Assembly: GCA_963707275.1 (NCBI GenBank)
Contig: CAVPPH010000006.1
Span: 310,001-374,000, forward strand
Source: JACKBK01 sp963707275
GTDB lineage: Bacteria > Chloroflexota > Anaerolineae > JAAEKA01
Length of the DNA stretch: 64,000 bases
Direction: 5' to 3'
Shown here piece after piece: positions 8,160-17,888 of this stretch (position 1 is its first letter; the number at the start of each line of letters is the position of its first letter). The notes under the pieces are model-generated. The model ran no database searches and was not told where the DNA came from. It was given only the letters and a program-made list of their open reading frames with translations. The translations under genes were made by a program, and so were the position numbers.

Positions 8160-9791
8160 ATGCTGCACGCCCCTCTGGCCCAGGCCAACTCCGAACCTAC
8201 CCTGATACAGGTGGAAATCGTCTTCGTCGTGCTGCTGCTGATCATCACGGCAGTGGCGTTGTTGGTGCGCAAAGTGCGTATCCCCTACACCGTGGCATTG
8301 GTGGTAGTCGGCCTTATTCTGGCGATTCTACCCACTGAAACAGTGCTGGCGCCCAGCGCACTCTCGCTCAACGACGCAATGGCCAGCGAGTTGATTTTGG
8401 CGCTGCTGGTGCCGCCGCTGATCTTCGAAGCTGCGCTGCGACTGAACCTGAAGACGCTGCGCAAGGAATGGCTGCCAATCTTCCTGCTGGCCGTGCCGGG
8501 GGTGCTGATTGCGGCTGTGCTGGTGGGCAACGTGGTCAGCTTTGCGCTGGGCATTCCCATCGCCATTTCGATGGCCTTTGGTGCGCTGATCTCCGCCACC
8601 GACCCGGTGGCGGTCATCGCCTTTTTCCGCACCCTGGGCGTTGACAAGCGCCTTTCCATCCTGATCGAGGGGGAAAGCCTGATCAACGACGGCGTAGCGG
8701 TGGTGCTGTTTTCCATGGCGCTGGCGGCTGCCGGCGTCGCGGCCGTTCAGCCAACGGTGGCGGAAGGTCTGGTGGAGTTTGTGCGTGTCGCCGGCGGCGG
8801 CATTCTGGTGGGTCTGGTGACAGGCGCCCTGGCGGCGCAGATCATCAGCCGGCTGGACGACCCGCTGGTGGAGACCACCCTGACGCTGACACTGGCCATC
8901 GGCTCTTTTGTTGCCGCCGAAAGGTTGCACGTCAGCGGAATCCTGGCGGTGCTGAGCGCCGGACTGGTGATCGGCAGCCTGGACCTGGAGAAGCTTTCCC
9001 CCACCACCCGCATCACGCTGCATAACTTCTGGGATCTGCTGGCGTTTCTGGCCAACTCGGCGGTCTTCCTGCTCTTGGGGTTGGAGATCAACATTGCCCG
9101 CCTGGCGGAGAACCTGCCGGTGGTGTTGCTGGCCGTGGCGGCTATCCTGTTGAGCCGGGCTGTGGTGGTGTACAGCATGACCTGGCTCAGCTCGCGCGTC
9201 AGCGATCCGATCCCCATGCGCTACCGCCACGTGATGTTCTGGGGCGGTCTGCGCGGCGCGGTCAGCCTGGCGCTGGCTCTCAGTTTGACGGTGCCGGGGG
9301 CGGAGGCGCTGCGCACAATGACCTTCGGTGTGGTGCTCTTCACGCTGCTGGTGCAGGGTCTGACCATCGAGCCGCTGATCAAGCGTTTGGGTCTGGCCAA
9401 GATCGCCCGCTCGGCCGAACAGCAGCGGCAACTGGCGCGCCTGATGATGCTGCGCGCCAGCCGGCGCGAACTGGACACGCTGCAAGAGGATGGCCTGCTG
9501 GCCCAGCCGACCTGGCGGGCCATCACCGACATGACCGAAGAGAGCATGCAAGCTGTGCTGCACGATCACCCCGAGCTGGAGCGGACGGTGCTGGTGGAGA
9601 CGCGCCAGGATCTGTTGCGGGCCAAGCGCAACGCGCTGGCGGAAGCGTTGCATCTGAGCGCGATCAGCGAAGAGGTCTACCGCGAACAGTTGGGCCAGTT
9701 GGATCGCCAGCTCTTGATCTGGGAGCGGTTTGGCGAATACGCTGACCGGCCCTGGCATACCGGCAGTGGTGCAGATAACGGGAGCGAGTGA
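8160..9791 (+). CDS. Na+/H+ antiporter, CPA1/NhaP family
   Basis: About 543 residues with some twelve membrane helices, then a cytoplasmic helical tail (about residues 400-543). Family hallmarks are ATDPVAVIAFFRTLG and LIEGESLINDGVAVVLFS, where the conserved acidic residues of the exchange site lie, and FWGGLRGAVSLALALSL near the end of the membrane domain. It exchanges Na+ or K+ for H+ across the inner membrane. The ATG at 8160 has a GAAAGG site; an in-frame ATG at 8109 is possible, but anything further upstream would lie inside the promoter. A Usp-like gene follows directly and may regulate it. Confidence 0.9.
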   Translation: MLHAPLAQANSEPTLIQVEIVFVVLLLIITAVALLVRKVRIPYTVALVVVGLILAILPTETVLAPSALSLNDAMASELILALLVPPLIFEAALRLNLKTLRKEWLPIFLLAVPGVLIAAVLVGNVVSFALGIPIAISMAFGALISATDPVAVIAFFRTLGVDKRLSILIEGESLINDGVAVVLFSMALAAAGVAAVQPTVAEGLVEFVRVAGGGILVGLVTGALAAQIISRLDDPLVETTLTLTLAIGSFVAAERLHVSGILAVLSAGLVIGSLDLEKLSPTTRITLHNFWDLLAFLANSAVFLLLGLEINIARLAENLPVVLLAVAAILLSRAVVVYSMTWLSSRVSDPIPMRYRHVMFWGGLRGAVSLALALSLTVPGAEALRTMTFGVVLFTLLVQGLTIEPLIKRLGLAKIARSAEQQRQLARLMMLRASRRELDTLQEDGLLAQPTWRAITDMTEESMQAVLHDHPELERTVLVETRQDLLRAKRNALAEALHLSAISEEVYREQLGQLDRQLLIWERFGEYADRPWHTGSGADNGSE

Positions 9792-9799
9792 GGCGACCG

Positions 9800-10207
9800 A
9801 TGGGTGTCATTCTTTGCGCAACGGGCAACGGTCCGCAGAGTCGTCTGGTACAGACGGCCGCGGTGGAGACGGCGCTTGTCCAGAACAAACAACTGGTCCT
9901 GCTGCATGTCGTTGATCTGCGCCAGTTGGGTGAGCTGGAGGAGTCGCTGCTGCCGGCTGCTCGCACCGAGTTGGCCTGGCTGGGGGAGGCTGTTCTGCGG
10001 CTGGCCGAGGACCGCGCCCAGCGGCGCGGTGTGCAGACCGGCAGCGCCATTCTCTACGGCAACGTCTGCGATGCGCTGGAGGGCTACATGCGCGACCACC
10101 CCGTGGACCTGCTGATGATGGGTGCGGCCACCAGCGACGAGATCACCACCTTTGCCCGCCGCGTGCGCGAGGAAATGGGCGTGGCAGTGGAGTTCGTGGC
10201 GGGGTAG
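9800..10207 (+). CDS. Universal stress protein-like (UspA fold) small protein
   Basis: About 135 residues. It begins GVILCATGNGPQSR, has LVLLHVVDL at the end of the second strand, and near the C-terminus has VDLLMMGAATSDE, all placed as in UspA alpha/beta proteins. The nucleotide-binding G-X2-G-X9-G motif is not obvious, so it may not bind ATP. The ATG at 9800 follows GAGTGAGGCGACCG; an overlapping GTG at 9788 is the alternative. Position right after the antiporter suggests a regulatory partner, as in antiporters with fused Usp domains (inference). Confidence 0.65.
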   Translation: MGVILCATGNGPQSRLVQTAAVETALVQNKQLVLLHVVDLRQLGELEESLLPAARTELAWLGEAVLRLAEDRAQRRGVQTGSAILYGNVCDALEGYMRDHPVDLLMMGAATSDEITTFARRVREEMGVAVEFVAG

Positions 10208-10305
10208 GGGCGACGCATTCGCCGGCGATTTCCCGTCAGACAGCCAATCCGGTCCCGACGGACGGTCCTGATCAAAGGCAATGCGTGGGGGGAATGCATC
10301 GCCCC
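10207..10305. repeat. REP/MITE-like 99-bp palindromic repeat, copy 1
   Basis: Begins GGGGCGACGCATTC and ends GAATGCATCGCCCC, giving inverted termini. The interior holds AGCCAATCCGGTCCCGA and GGACGGTCCT. A second copy of the same length lies inside the neighbouring transposase gene at 10608-10706 with about 85-90% identity by eye. Confidence 0.85.
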
Positions 10306-10327
10306 AACAAGATATCAGGAGACGATC

Positions 10328-10992
10328 ATGACGTCACAACCGAAGAATCGTCGTCGCCGTTCCATTCGTCTGCCGGGGTACGATTACACCCAACCGGGAG
10401 CGTATTTCGTGACCATTTGTGCTCACGAACGCCAGCACTTGTTCGGCGACGTTGTCGATAGTCAAATGCGTTTGTCCACCGCCGGCCGGGTCGTGGATTG
10501 GTATTGGCGTCGGCTGCCACAACATTTCCCGTACGTGCGAACTCGATGCCCACATGGTGATGCCGAATCATGCCCACGCGATTCTTGTGGATCGTGGACG
10601 CGGTACGGGCGACGCATTCCCCGGCAATTTCTCATCAGACAGCCAATCCGGTCCCGATGGACGGTCCTAATCAAACACAACGCGTGTTGGGGAATGCGTC
10701 GCCCCTACGACCGAACGGACCGGCGCCAGGTTCGGTGGGCGCAATCATCGGCAACTTCAAATCGGTGACAACCAGGCGTATCAACACAATGTACCATACG
10801 CCTGGCGAGCCTGTATGGCAGCGCAACTTCTACGAGCACATCGTTCGCAACGAACGTGCTCTCCATGCAATTCGGCAGTACATTGCAGATAACCCGGCGC
10901 GCTGGCATCTCGACCGATACAACGCGGCGGCACAGAGTCAGGATCCGCTGGCGGTCCGTATCATGGACATGCTCCGAGAGGGCAAGTCATGA
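10328..10992 (+). CDS. REP-associated tyrosine transposase (RAYT, IS200-like Y1_Tnp); frameshifted
   Basis: Three frames together give one RAYT-type protein: IRLPGYDYTQPGAYFVTICA at the N-terminus, then DAHMVMPNHAHAILV carrying the catalytic H-x-H-type motif, then VGAIIGNFKSVTTRRIN and WQRNFYEHIVRNERAL with the region of the catalytic Tyr. RAYTs mobilise REP palindromes by single-strand transposition. Breaks lie near 10537 (one extra base between FPYV and ELDAH) and inside 10608-10706. That second stretch is a copy of the 99-bp repeat found upstream. Start ATG 10328 has AGGAGACGATC before it. As assembled it is inactive. Confidence 0.8.
10608..10706. repeat. REP/MITE-like 99-bp repeat, copy 2, inside the transposase
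   Basis: Begins GGGCGACGCATTCCCCGG and ends GGGGAATGCGTCGCCCC. It aligns end to end with 10207-10305. It lies between the HxH region and the VGAIIGNF region of the transposase, a position where RAYTs vary in sequence. Confidence 0.85.
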
Positions 10993-11160
10993 CGCGTGTC
11001 CTCCTTGAATGACAGGGAGGTTTCAGAACAAGTTTCGGTTGCTGCTCAACCAGCATTGAATACACTCATGTTCGGGGAGCGCACTTTCCTGCCGACGCCC
11101 GGCCCCGAGGTCGGCGATGCGCCGCGGTGAAATCCGACTTCCACGGCGCGCCTTCCGTTC

Positions 11161-11189
11161 CTGCAAACTTCCCCGATTCGGCGTATAAT
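11161..11189 (+). promoter_or_regulatory. Predicted promoter of the histidine kinase gene
   Basis: A perfect TATAAT at 11184-11189 with a weak -35 (CTGCAA, 11161-11166, 17-base spacer), about 60 bases before the GTG at 11248. The rest of 10993-11247 shows no gene. Confidence 0.5.
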
Positions 11190-11247
11190 CTGGTGGCGTG
11201 TTTCCCACGACACATTTGCCAGCGACGCCCAGCCGCCGGGCGATTAT

Positions 11248-13819
11248 GTGCGGCGTTTGATCTGCGCCATGAATCTCCTCGTCTCAACTGACGGCCAGCC
11301 CTTCCCCATCGACCAGGCTGACGCGTTGCGCCTGATCGCCGATTTCGCCTACGACTGGGAGATGTGGCTCGGCCCGCGCCGCGAGGCCCTCTACGTCTCA
11401 CCGTCCTGCGAACGCATCACCGGCTATCGGCCCGCCACCTTCCTGGCCGACCCCGGCATGTTGACTGCTATTGTGCATCCGGACGACCGCGACGCCTTCG
11501 CCCACCACCTGGAACACGAGTTCGCCCACCCGGAAGCCCTGACGTTGGAGTTTCGCATCATCACCCGCACTGGCGAAACGCGCTGGATCAACCACGTCTG
11601 CCAGCCAGTGTATGCGGCCGACGGACACTGGCTGGGCCGGCGCGCCAGCAATCGCGATGCCACCAAACGCGTGCGCGCCGAGGAGGCCTATCGCAACCTG
11701 GTGGATCACTCGCTGCAAGGGTTGGTGATTTTCCAGGACGGGCTGCTGGTCTTTGCCAACCAGACGGCGTCTGAAATGACCGGCTTCAGCCTGGAGGAGT
11801 TGCTGCACTGGCGAGCCGAGAACATGGTTGAGCAGATCCACGCGGACGACCGCGCGTTCGTCTGGGCGCGCTTCCAGGATCGCGTGGCCGGAAAGACCGT
11901 TCCGCACCACTACGGTTTTCGCTTTGTCCGCAAGGACGGCGTTGTGCGCCACTGGGAGATCTATTCCAGTATGTTCGATTACCGGGGCAAACCGGCGATC
12001 CACGTCTCCCTGCTCGACGTCAGCGAGCGCGAGGAGGCCGCCGCGGGCAAGGATCGTGCGCTGACTGACCTGGAGAAAAGCGAAGCGCGCTACCGTCGCC
12101 GCTTTGCCGAACTGGAGACACTGCACGACATTTCCCTCCGTCTCAACTCGCAGATGGACGCGGCTGCGCTGCTGCAACTCATTCTGGACCAGGCCATCGC
12201 GCTGATGGATGTCGAAGCCGGTCTCTTTTTCCTCTACGACCATGAGCGCGACCAACTGGTCGGTGAGATTGCGACCGAGTATCTGGCTGACTTCATTGGC
12301 ATGCGGCTCGACCGCGGTCAGGGACTGGCCTGGCAAGTCCTCGAAAGCCTGCGCGGCGAGACTGTTTCAAATTACGGGCAGTGGTCGCGGCGCGTGCCCG
12401 TTCAGGAGCAGCGCCCGTTGTTGCGCAACCTGCTGGCTGTTCCGTTGATCGGCAAAGACGGCGTGCTGGGCGTACTCGACCTGGCCAGCGAACAACGGGA
12501 GTTCACTGACCACGACATCTGGCTGGCCGAGATGTTCGCTGCCCAGGCTACCGTTGCCCTGGAAAGCGCACGTCTGCTGAGCGAACGGCAGCGTCAGGCC
12601 AGAGAAATGATGGCCCTCGCCCAGGCCGGTCAGGCAATTACCTCCCAGGTGGACCCGGACGCCGTCCTCTCGCACGTCATCCAGGCAACCCAGAACTCTG
12701 CTGGGCGCCGATGGCGTCTGGGTTCTGTTGTGCGATCAGGACGAGTCAACCGATGTCGGGCTGACCGTGGTGGCGGCCAGTCCGGGCATGGAGCGCCTGC
12801 CGGGCTTGCGGCTGCCAATAACCGGCAGCCTCGCCGGACAGGCAGCCGAGACGCGCCGCAGCTTTCTCGTCAGCGACACACGGGACGAGTTGCGCTTCTA
12901 CGCGGCCATCGAGGATGACGCCGGTATGCCAGTTCGCACCCTGATGGCAGCGCCGCTGGTAGTGCGCGGCGCGGTGATCGGCGTCCTCGAGGCCAGCAAG
13001 AAAACCGCCCACGGCTTCTTGCCCAGAGACCTGGAGATGTTCAAACGCATGGCCGGCACGGCTGCCATCGCCATCGACAACGTCAGACTGCTGGACACCG
13101 AGCGCCGCCAGTTCCGGCAACTACAGGAATCGCAGGCGCAAATGGTGCGGGTCGAAAAGATGGCCGCGCTGGGCCGCATGGCTGCCGCGCTGGCGCACGA
13201 GATCAACAACCCGTTGCAGGCCATCCAGAGCCACGTCGAACTGGTGATGGATTTCCCGCTGCCGCCGGAGCAGCAGGCCGAGTTTCTGGGCGTCGTGCGC
13301 AGCGAGATGACCCGGCTGACTGAGATCGTGCAGCGCGTGCTGGATTTTTCGCGCCCTGCGCTGGCGCCGCGCCGCCCGGTGGCCGTGGACGAGCTGATCC
13401 GGCAGACGCTGGCGCTGGCAGGCAAGGAGTTGCAGCGCAACGCGATCCGGGTCGCCGCCGAGTTAGAGGATGGATTGATCGTCACAGTCGGCCGCGACCA
13501 GATCGTGCAGGTCTTCCTCAACCTGGTGATCAACGCAGTCGAGGCCATCGGTCAGGATGGGCACATCGAAGTCCGCGCCATCCGCGATGGCGACCGCGCC
13601 CGGATCACCTTTGCCAACGACGGGCCGCCCATCCCTGAGAGCGATCTGCTGCACGTGTTCGAGCCGTTCTACACCACCAAGACCGACGGCACCGGCCTGG
13701 GACTGGCCGTCAGCCAGAACCTGATCGAGCAGTACGGCGGGATACTCACCGTCGTCAACCGATCAGACGGCGCAGGTGTCATCTTCACCGTCAGTCTGCC
13801 GCTGACCGCTGCGCACTGA
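11248..13819 (+). CDS. PAS-PAS-GAF-GAF sensor histidine kinase; frameshifted
   Basis: About 855 residues after joining two frames near 12697 (VIQATQN continues as LLGADGVWVLLCDQ). Order: PAS at about 25-140 (SPSCERITGYRP), PAS at about 150-265 (YRNLVDHSLQGLVIFQDG), GAF at about 295-450, GAF at about 470-620, HisKA with ALAHEINNPLQAIQSH carrying the phospho-acceptor His, then HATPase_c with VFLNLVINAVEAIG (N box) and FEPFYTTKTDGTGLGL (F and G2 boxes). It has no membrane segment and is probably cytoplasmic, sensing small ligands or redox state. Start GTG 11248; ATG 11269 is the alternative. It is followed by two response regulators in the same direction, its likely partners. Confidence 0.88.
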
Positions 13820-13916
13820 CCGCGCCGGCAACGCGTCTCCGGCTCCTACTCATACTCGTTCGGATTTCGAGGACGAGGACGAGTGCGAGCAGGAGCACGA
13901 GAAGAAGGACAAACTC

Positions 13917-14742
13917 ATGAACCCGATTTCGCCCACTCAACCTGAGGCGCGTATCCTGGTCGTCGACGACGAGGACCGGGTGCGCGAGGGTCTTTGCTGG
14001 TCGCTGCGCATGACCGGCTACCATGTGGACGACGCCTCGGCCGGCGCGCAGGCGCTGGCAGCGCTGGGCCGCGCCCCGTTCGACCTGATGCTGCTGGACA
14101 TGAACATGCCGGCGATGGACGGAGTCGAGGTGATGGAGCGGGCGCGCCGCGTGCAGCCCGACCTGGCGATCATCGTCCTCACCGGCCACGGCACGCTGGA
14201 CAGCGCGATCGCCGCGGTCAAGTGGGGCGCCAGTGACTACCTGCTCAAGCCCATCAGCAGCCAGAATCTGCACGCGGCAGTCAGGGCAGCGCTGGTCAGG
14301 CGCGCCGATCTTCAGCGCCAGCAACAGGTAGTTGCGCTGATGAGCCAGGTCGCGGCGGTTCTGGACGCGCCAGCGCGTCCAGAGCGGACAACCGCTGCGC
14401 CAGCGGACGCAACCGAACCCGCCAATGTAGTGCGCGCCGGAGCGCTGGCGCTGGACATTGCCAAACGCACTGTGACCGTTGATGCCCCGGAGTCGCGCAC
14501 CGCCGAGCTGACGGAGGCGGAAGCGATCATCCTGCAGGAATTGATGCGCCACCCCGACCAGGTGCGCACCTGCCGGCAACTGGTGTACGCCGCCTGGGGC
14601 TACGACATGAGCGAAGCCGAGGCGGCCGGCACGGTGCGCTCGCATCTCTTCAGACTACGCAAGAAGATCGAGCTCGAACTCGGCGAATCCACAGTTTATC
14701 AAGACCGTGCGCGGCAGCGGTTATTTTCTGGCCCAAGCGTAG
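13917..14742 (+). CDS. OmpR/PhoB-type response regulator; frameshift near the C-terminus
   Basis: About 275 residues. The receiver domain (1-120) shows ILVVDDEDRVREG, phospho-acceptor Asp in LMLLDMNMPAMDG, VLTGHGT and YLLKPIS. A linker follows, then a winged-helix domain with ELTEAEAIILQELM and VRSHLFRLRKKIE. As assembled the last turn is lost; a one-base shift near 14685 restores FIKTVRGSGYFLAQA and a stop at 14740-14742, the usual ending of this family, so the longer open frame running to about 14948 is an artefact. It follows the histidine kinase and is its presumed DNA-binding output. Confidence 0.87.
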
Positions 14743-14837
14743 CATTGCACCGTGGGCGTTCGGGGGGACGTGCGCGGGGTAGACTCTCTCTCACCCCTGC
14801 CCTCTACCGCTGGGAAAGGGGGAGCGAGCGGAGCTTC

Positions 14838-14871
14838 AGAAGCCGGGCTTTTTTGGTAAAGCCTGGCTTCT
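14838..14871 (+). terminator. Hairpin after the response regulator
   Basis: Arms AGAAGCCGGGCTTT (14838-14851) and AAAGCCTGGCTTCT (14858-14871) pair with one G-T. It is related to the AAGAAACCGGG palindrome at 54746-54780. The 14743-15051 gap holds this, the repeat below, and no gene. Confidence 0.5.
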
Positions 14872-14988
14872 TCTGGTTGGAGCGCCGCAACGTTCCCGCG
14901 ACAGAACCGCGACGAACATGCACGCGCCAGGAACTGCTGACCTGTTAGACTGGGGCATGAAGGCATTCATAGGCGACAATCACCTGGC

Positions 14989-15042
14989 AGGCGACAGTCA
15001 CTTTCAGAAAGTGATTGAGAACCATCCCTGAGGGGCTGTCAC
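14989..15042. repeat. Dispersed hairpin repeat (GACAGTCACTT type), copy 1
   Basis: Starts GGCGACAGTCACTT and ends GAGGGGCTGTCACC, so the ends are inverted repeats. A second copy stands at 52580-52631, in front of pta. Here it lies immediately before a response regulator start. Confidence 0.75.
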
Positions 15043-15051
15043 CTGCAAACC

Positions 15052-15447
15052 ATGGATTCGAGGACTCCCGTGCGTATCCTGATTGTTGACGACGACGAAA
15101 ACGTGGCGTCCGGCATCTGCATGGCGCTGACGCTGCGGGGCTATGCTGCTGAGGTATGCGGATCGGCTGAGGAGGCGCTGGATCGCCTGCAGGCGAGTCC
15201 CTGGGCGCTGGTCATCTCCGATCTGCGGCTTCCGGGGGTCGATGGACAACAGTTGCTGCAACTCGTGGCCGAGATCCAGCCGGACGCACGGCGTATCCTC
15301 ATCACCGGCTTTGGCACAACCGAAACGGAAGCGTGGGCGTGCGGCGAAGCTGACGACTACCTGATCAAGCCATTCAGCACGCAACGCCTGGTGCGAGCTG
15401 TGCAGCGACTCCTTCCATCCGCAACCGAAGAGAGCCCCGATGTTTGA
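15052..15447 (+). CDS. Single-domain response regulator (receiver only)
   Basis: 131 residues forming one receiver domain: ILIVDDDENVASGI, phospho-acceptor Asp in LVISDLRLPGVDG, LITGFG and YLIKPFS. No output domain, so it would act by protein contact or as a phosphate shuttle. Start ATG 15052 directly follows the hairpin repeat; GTG 15070 (before RILIVDDD) is an alternative. It overlaps the next gene by 8 bases. Confidence 0.87.
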   Translation: MDSRTPVRILIVDDDENVASGICMALTLRGYAAEVCGSAEEALDRLQASPWALVISDLRLPGVDGQQLLQLVAEIQPDARRILITGFGTTETEAWACGEADDYLIKPFSTQRLVRAVQRLLPSATEESPDV

Positions 15448-16036
15448 TCTGAACTTTCGCCAATACGACCCGTACGCGCAGGTGATGGGTGGACCGGGAC
15501 AGGGCCGCTGGGGCCATGACGCACTGTTGATGGTGGCCGCCTGCGAATGCTTCGACAAGGCGCGCCGGCGCGCACAGTCCCGCCAGTTGCTGGCCAGGCT
15601 ACTCCGCCGTCCGCGCGCGCTGCTGGATCTGAACAACGTGCATTGCGGCATGGCCGAACGCCACTATTGCGGTCTACAGACGGTGGACATCAGCAGCATC
15701 CGCGGCAGTGAAGGCCGCTGCCACGACTTCGACCGCGACTTCCTGCCGTTGACGCCGGAGCTGGCGCAGCGCTGGACCAGCGTCTTCGTGGCAATCCAGC
15801 AAGGCATCGCCATGCCACCGGTGCAACTGATCCGCGTCGGTGACATCTATTTCGTGCGCGATGGGCATCACCGCATCTCGGTCGCCCGCATTCGCGGCTG
15901 CGAGCAGATCGAAGCCGAGGTCATCGTCTGGAACACCAGCCTTGACTCGCCACCTGTCACAGCGCCCGTGGCCGTGCACAACACCGGCTACACACCTCGC
16001 CTGAGGAGAGAAGATGACCCTGTCGCAATCGCGTAA
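15440..16036 (+). CDS. ParB/sulfiredoxin-fold domain protein, function unknown
   Basis: 198 residues. The clearest signal is VGDIYFVRDGHHRISVARIRG near residues 133-153, the loop pattern of ParB/Srx-fold proteins (a G-D-x-Y-x-V-x-D-G-H-H-R type motif that binds nucleotide or DNA in relatives). Upstream, IQQGIAMPPVQLIRV also fits the fold. The N-terminal 100 residues are unrecognised. It overlaps the receiver gene by 8 bases and the next gene by 23 bases, so translation is probably coupled. Confidence 0.6.
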   Translation: MFDLNFRQYDPYAQVMGGPGQGRWGHDALLMVAACECFDKARRRAQSRQLLARLLRRPRALLDLNNVHCGMAERHYCGLQTVDISSIRGSEGRCHDFDRDFLPLTPELAQRWTSVFVAIQQGIAMPPVQLIRVGDIYFVRDGHHRISVARIRGCEQIEAEVIVWNTSLDSPPVTAPVAVHNTGYTPRLRREDDPVAIA

Positions 16037-16940
16037 CCGACCGCTCACTTTGTCGCCGGCTCTGATGGCCCTGGCATGGGCCGTCACGCTGTTCATCTCG
16101 GACCTGCCCGATATCCTGCTGCGTGAGCTGACCGGCAGCGTGCCTGGCTGGCTATTCTGGGGCAAGGTCGGAGTGCTGGTTGTGTTGGCTGCGGCAAGTC
16201 TCGCACTGCCCGCGATTCGTCCGCTGCGCGATTACTTCCTGATCTTCCTGGTCATCCTGTTGACCAGCATTGTGTCCGTGCGCGTGGCAGATACCGACTG
16301 GTGGCGAAGTCGATTCGTCGCCGCGAACGCTCCTTTCGCGTTTTCAATGCTCGGCGAACAACTGCGCCGTTTGGCGGTGTCGCTGGCCGTGATCGCGGCG
16401 TTTTTGTTACTGCGCTACCGGCGGGCCGGATTCTTTCTGGTGAAAGGTCAACTCGACGCGACCGGCGCGCCGATCCGCTGGCTGGGTATCACGCGACCAT
16501 ACTCCTACCGGCGCTTCGGGCCGCTGGCCGCTCTGTGTCTCTCCCTTGGATTGGGCGCGTTTCTGGTCATTGGTGGCGGTTGGCCCAGCCTGTCGCCCGG
16601 CAGCCTGTCGCTGATAACCGTAGGCGCCGTGATCGCCCTGGCAGCCATGAACGCCTTTTCCGAGAACGTGACCTACCGCGCCGCGCCGCTGGCAACCCTG
16701 GAGCCAGCCGTCGGCCCCGGCCAGGCGATGCTGCTGACTGCGGTTCTGTTCGGCGTGGGCCACTTCTACGGCGTTCCCTACGGGATTGTCGGCGTGATCA
16801 TGGCGGGAGCGCTGGGCTGGATACTGAACAAGACCATGCTGGAGACACGTGGCTTCGTCTGGCCATGGTTCATCCACTTCTGTCAGGACGCACTGGTTTT
16901 CAGCTTCATGGCGATGGGTGCTGTGGCAGCCGGCGGCTGA
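16014..16940 (+). CDS. CPBP-like intramembrane protease family protein
   Basis: 308 residues with about eight membrane helices. The C-terminal third has the layout of CPBP/Abi proteases: SENVTYRAAPL (motif 1), VLFGVGHFYGVPYG (motif 2 with His) and WFIHFCQDALVF (motif 3, H-x3-D). The usual EExxxR motif 1 reads E-N-x-x-x-R, so the second Glu is missing and catalysis is uncertain. GAGGAGAGAAG before the ATG decides the start, although it overlaps the preceding gene. Confidence 0.65.
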   Translation: MTLSQSRNRPLTLSPALMALAWAVTLFISDLPDILLRELTGSVPGWLFWGKVGVLVVLAAASLALPAIRPLRDYFLIFLVILLTSIVSVRVADTDWWRSRFVAANAPFAFSMLGEQLRRLAVSLAVIAAFLLLRYRRAGFFLVKGQLDATGAPIRWLGITRPYSYRRFGPLAALCLSLGLGAFLVIGGGWPSLSPGSLSLITVGAVIALAAMNAFSENVTYRAAPLATLEPAVGPGQAMLLTAVLFGVGHFYGVPYGIVGVIMAGALGWILNKTMLETRGFVWPWFIHFCQDALVFSFMAMGAVAAGG

Positions 16941-16974
16941 GCCGACCAACAACGTATCAAATAGGAGGTGAACA

Positions 16975-17829
16975 ATGTTCACAAAGACGCATTTCGGTTT
17001 TGTTCCGCAGTTGCTGACCGCCTTTCTGGCGATCACGCTTCTGCTCTCGGCCTGTTACCCGGCTACCTCGCCAACTGCGCAACCTGATCCCGCGACGGCC
17101 ACAGCGCCTGTGGCAACGTCAGAACCAACCGCGACGATGGCGCCGCCTGCTACGGCCGTTCCTGCCGCAGATAGCTCGCCAGAGTTTACATTGGATACCG
17201 GCAGCATGGCCACCGGTTTTCAATCCGAGACGGTTGCGGCCGTATCAGCCAGCGATAATGCCCCCTACTGGGAAGTGCTGCCCGAGTACACCCGGGTGAC
17301 CCTGCAAGGCTATCCCATCACCAGCCACCTCATGCAGCCGCAGATCTTCATCTATCCGGCAGAGGACCTGACAGCGGTCAACGAGGGTGCGGGCACGATT
17401 GTCAACTCACTGCAAACGCTGCTCCAGTCGCCGCAAGAAGTCCCCAATATGCCCTTCCTGCCGCTGTTCAATGCTGCCCAGGTGATGCATACCCATCTGC
17501 AATATCTGGACTTCAAGAGCGGCCAGGGTCTGCGCTACCTGACCGAGTACGACCAGGGCATCCTGCCCATCAACAACTACGAGCTGATCTACACCTACCA
17601 GGGCCTGACCGGCGATGGGAAATATTACGTGGCCGCCGTGTTGCCAGTTACCCATCCCAGCCTGCCAGCGGACGGAACCGTCACCGGGAACGAACCGACT
17701 GAATTCACCAGCGACTTCCCAGCATACCTCGCAAACGTGGTGAATTCCCTGAATCCACAAGCCGCGAACACGTTCACCCCGGACTTGACCCAGCTGGACG
17801 CCATGATGAGCTCCCTGGAAATCAAGTAA
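16975..17829 (+). CDS. Secreted lipoprotein of unknown function
   Basis: 284 residues. Signal peptide with lipobox LLLSAC (about residues 22-27), then a Thr/Pro/Ala-rich linker to about residue 65, then a folded domain with no recognised family. AGGAGGTGAACA precedes the ATG. Likely anchored on the outer face of the membrane. The family is not identified. Confidence 0.7.
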   Translation: MFTKTHFGFVPQLLTAFLAITLLLSACYPATSPTAQPDPATATAPVATSEPTATMAPPATAVPAADSSPEFTLDTGSMATGFQSETVAAVSASDNAPYWEVLPEYTRVTLQGYPITSHLMQPQIFIYPAEDLTAVNEGAGTIVNSLQTLLQSPQEVPNMPFLPLFNAAQVMHTHLQYLDFKSGQGLRYLTEYDQGILPINNYELIYTYQGLTGDGKYYVAAVLPVTHPSLPADGTVTGNEPTEFTSDFPAYLANVVNSLNPQAANTFTPDLTQLDAMMSSLEIK

Positions 17830-17888
17830 CGGAAACCAGGTTCCATGATCAATTCGTTTTGAATCCATTCCCGTAACGGAGAAAACTC

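Noticed and set aside
14743..14948. C-terminal extension of the response regulator in the assembled frame
   Set aside because: The expected FIKTVRGSGYFLAQA ending and a stop lie one base out of frame at 14742; the extension is Arg/Pro-rich and crosses a hairpin.
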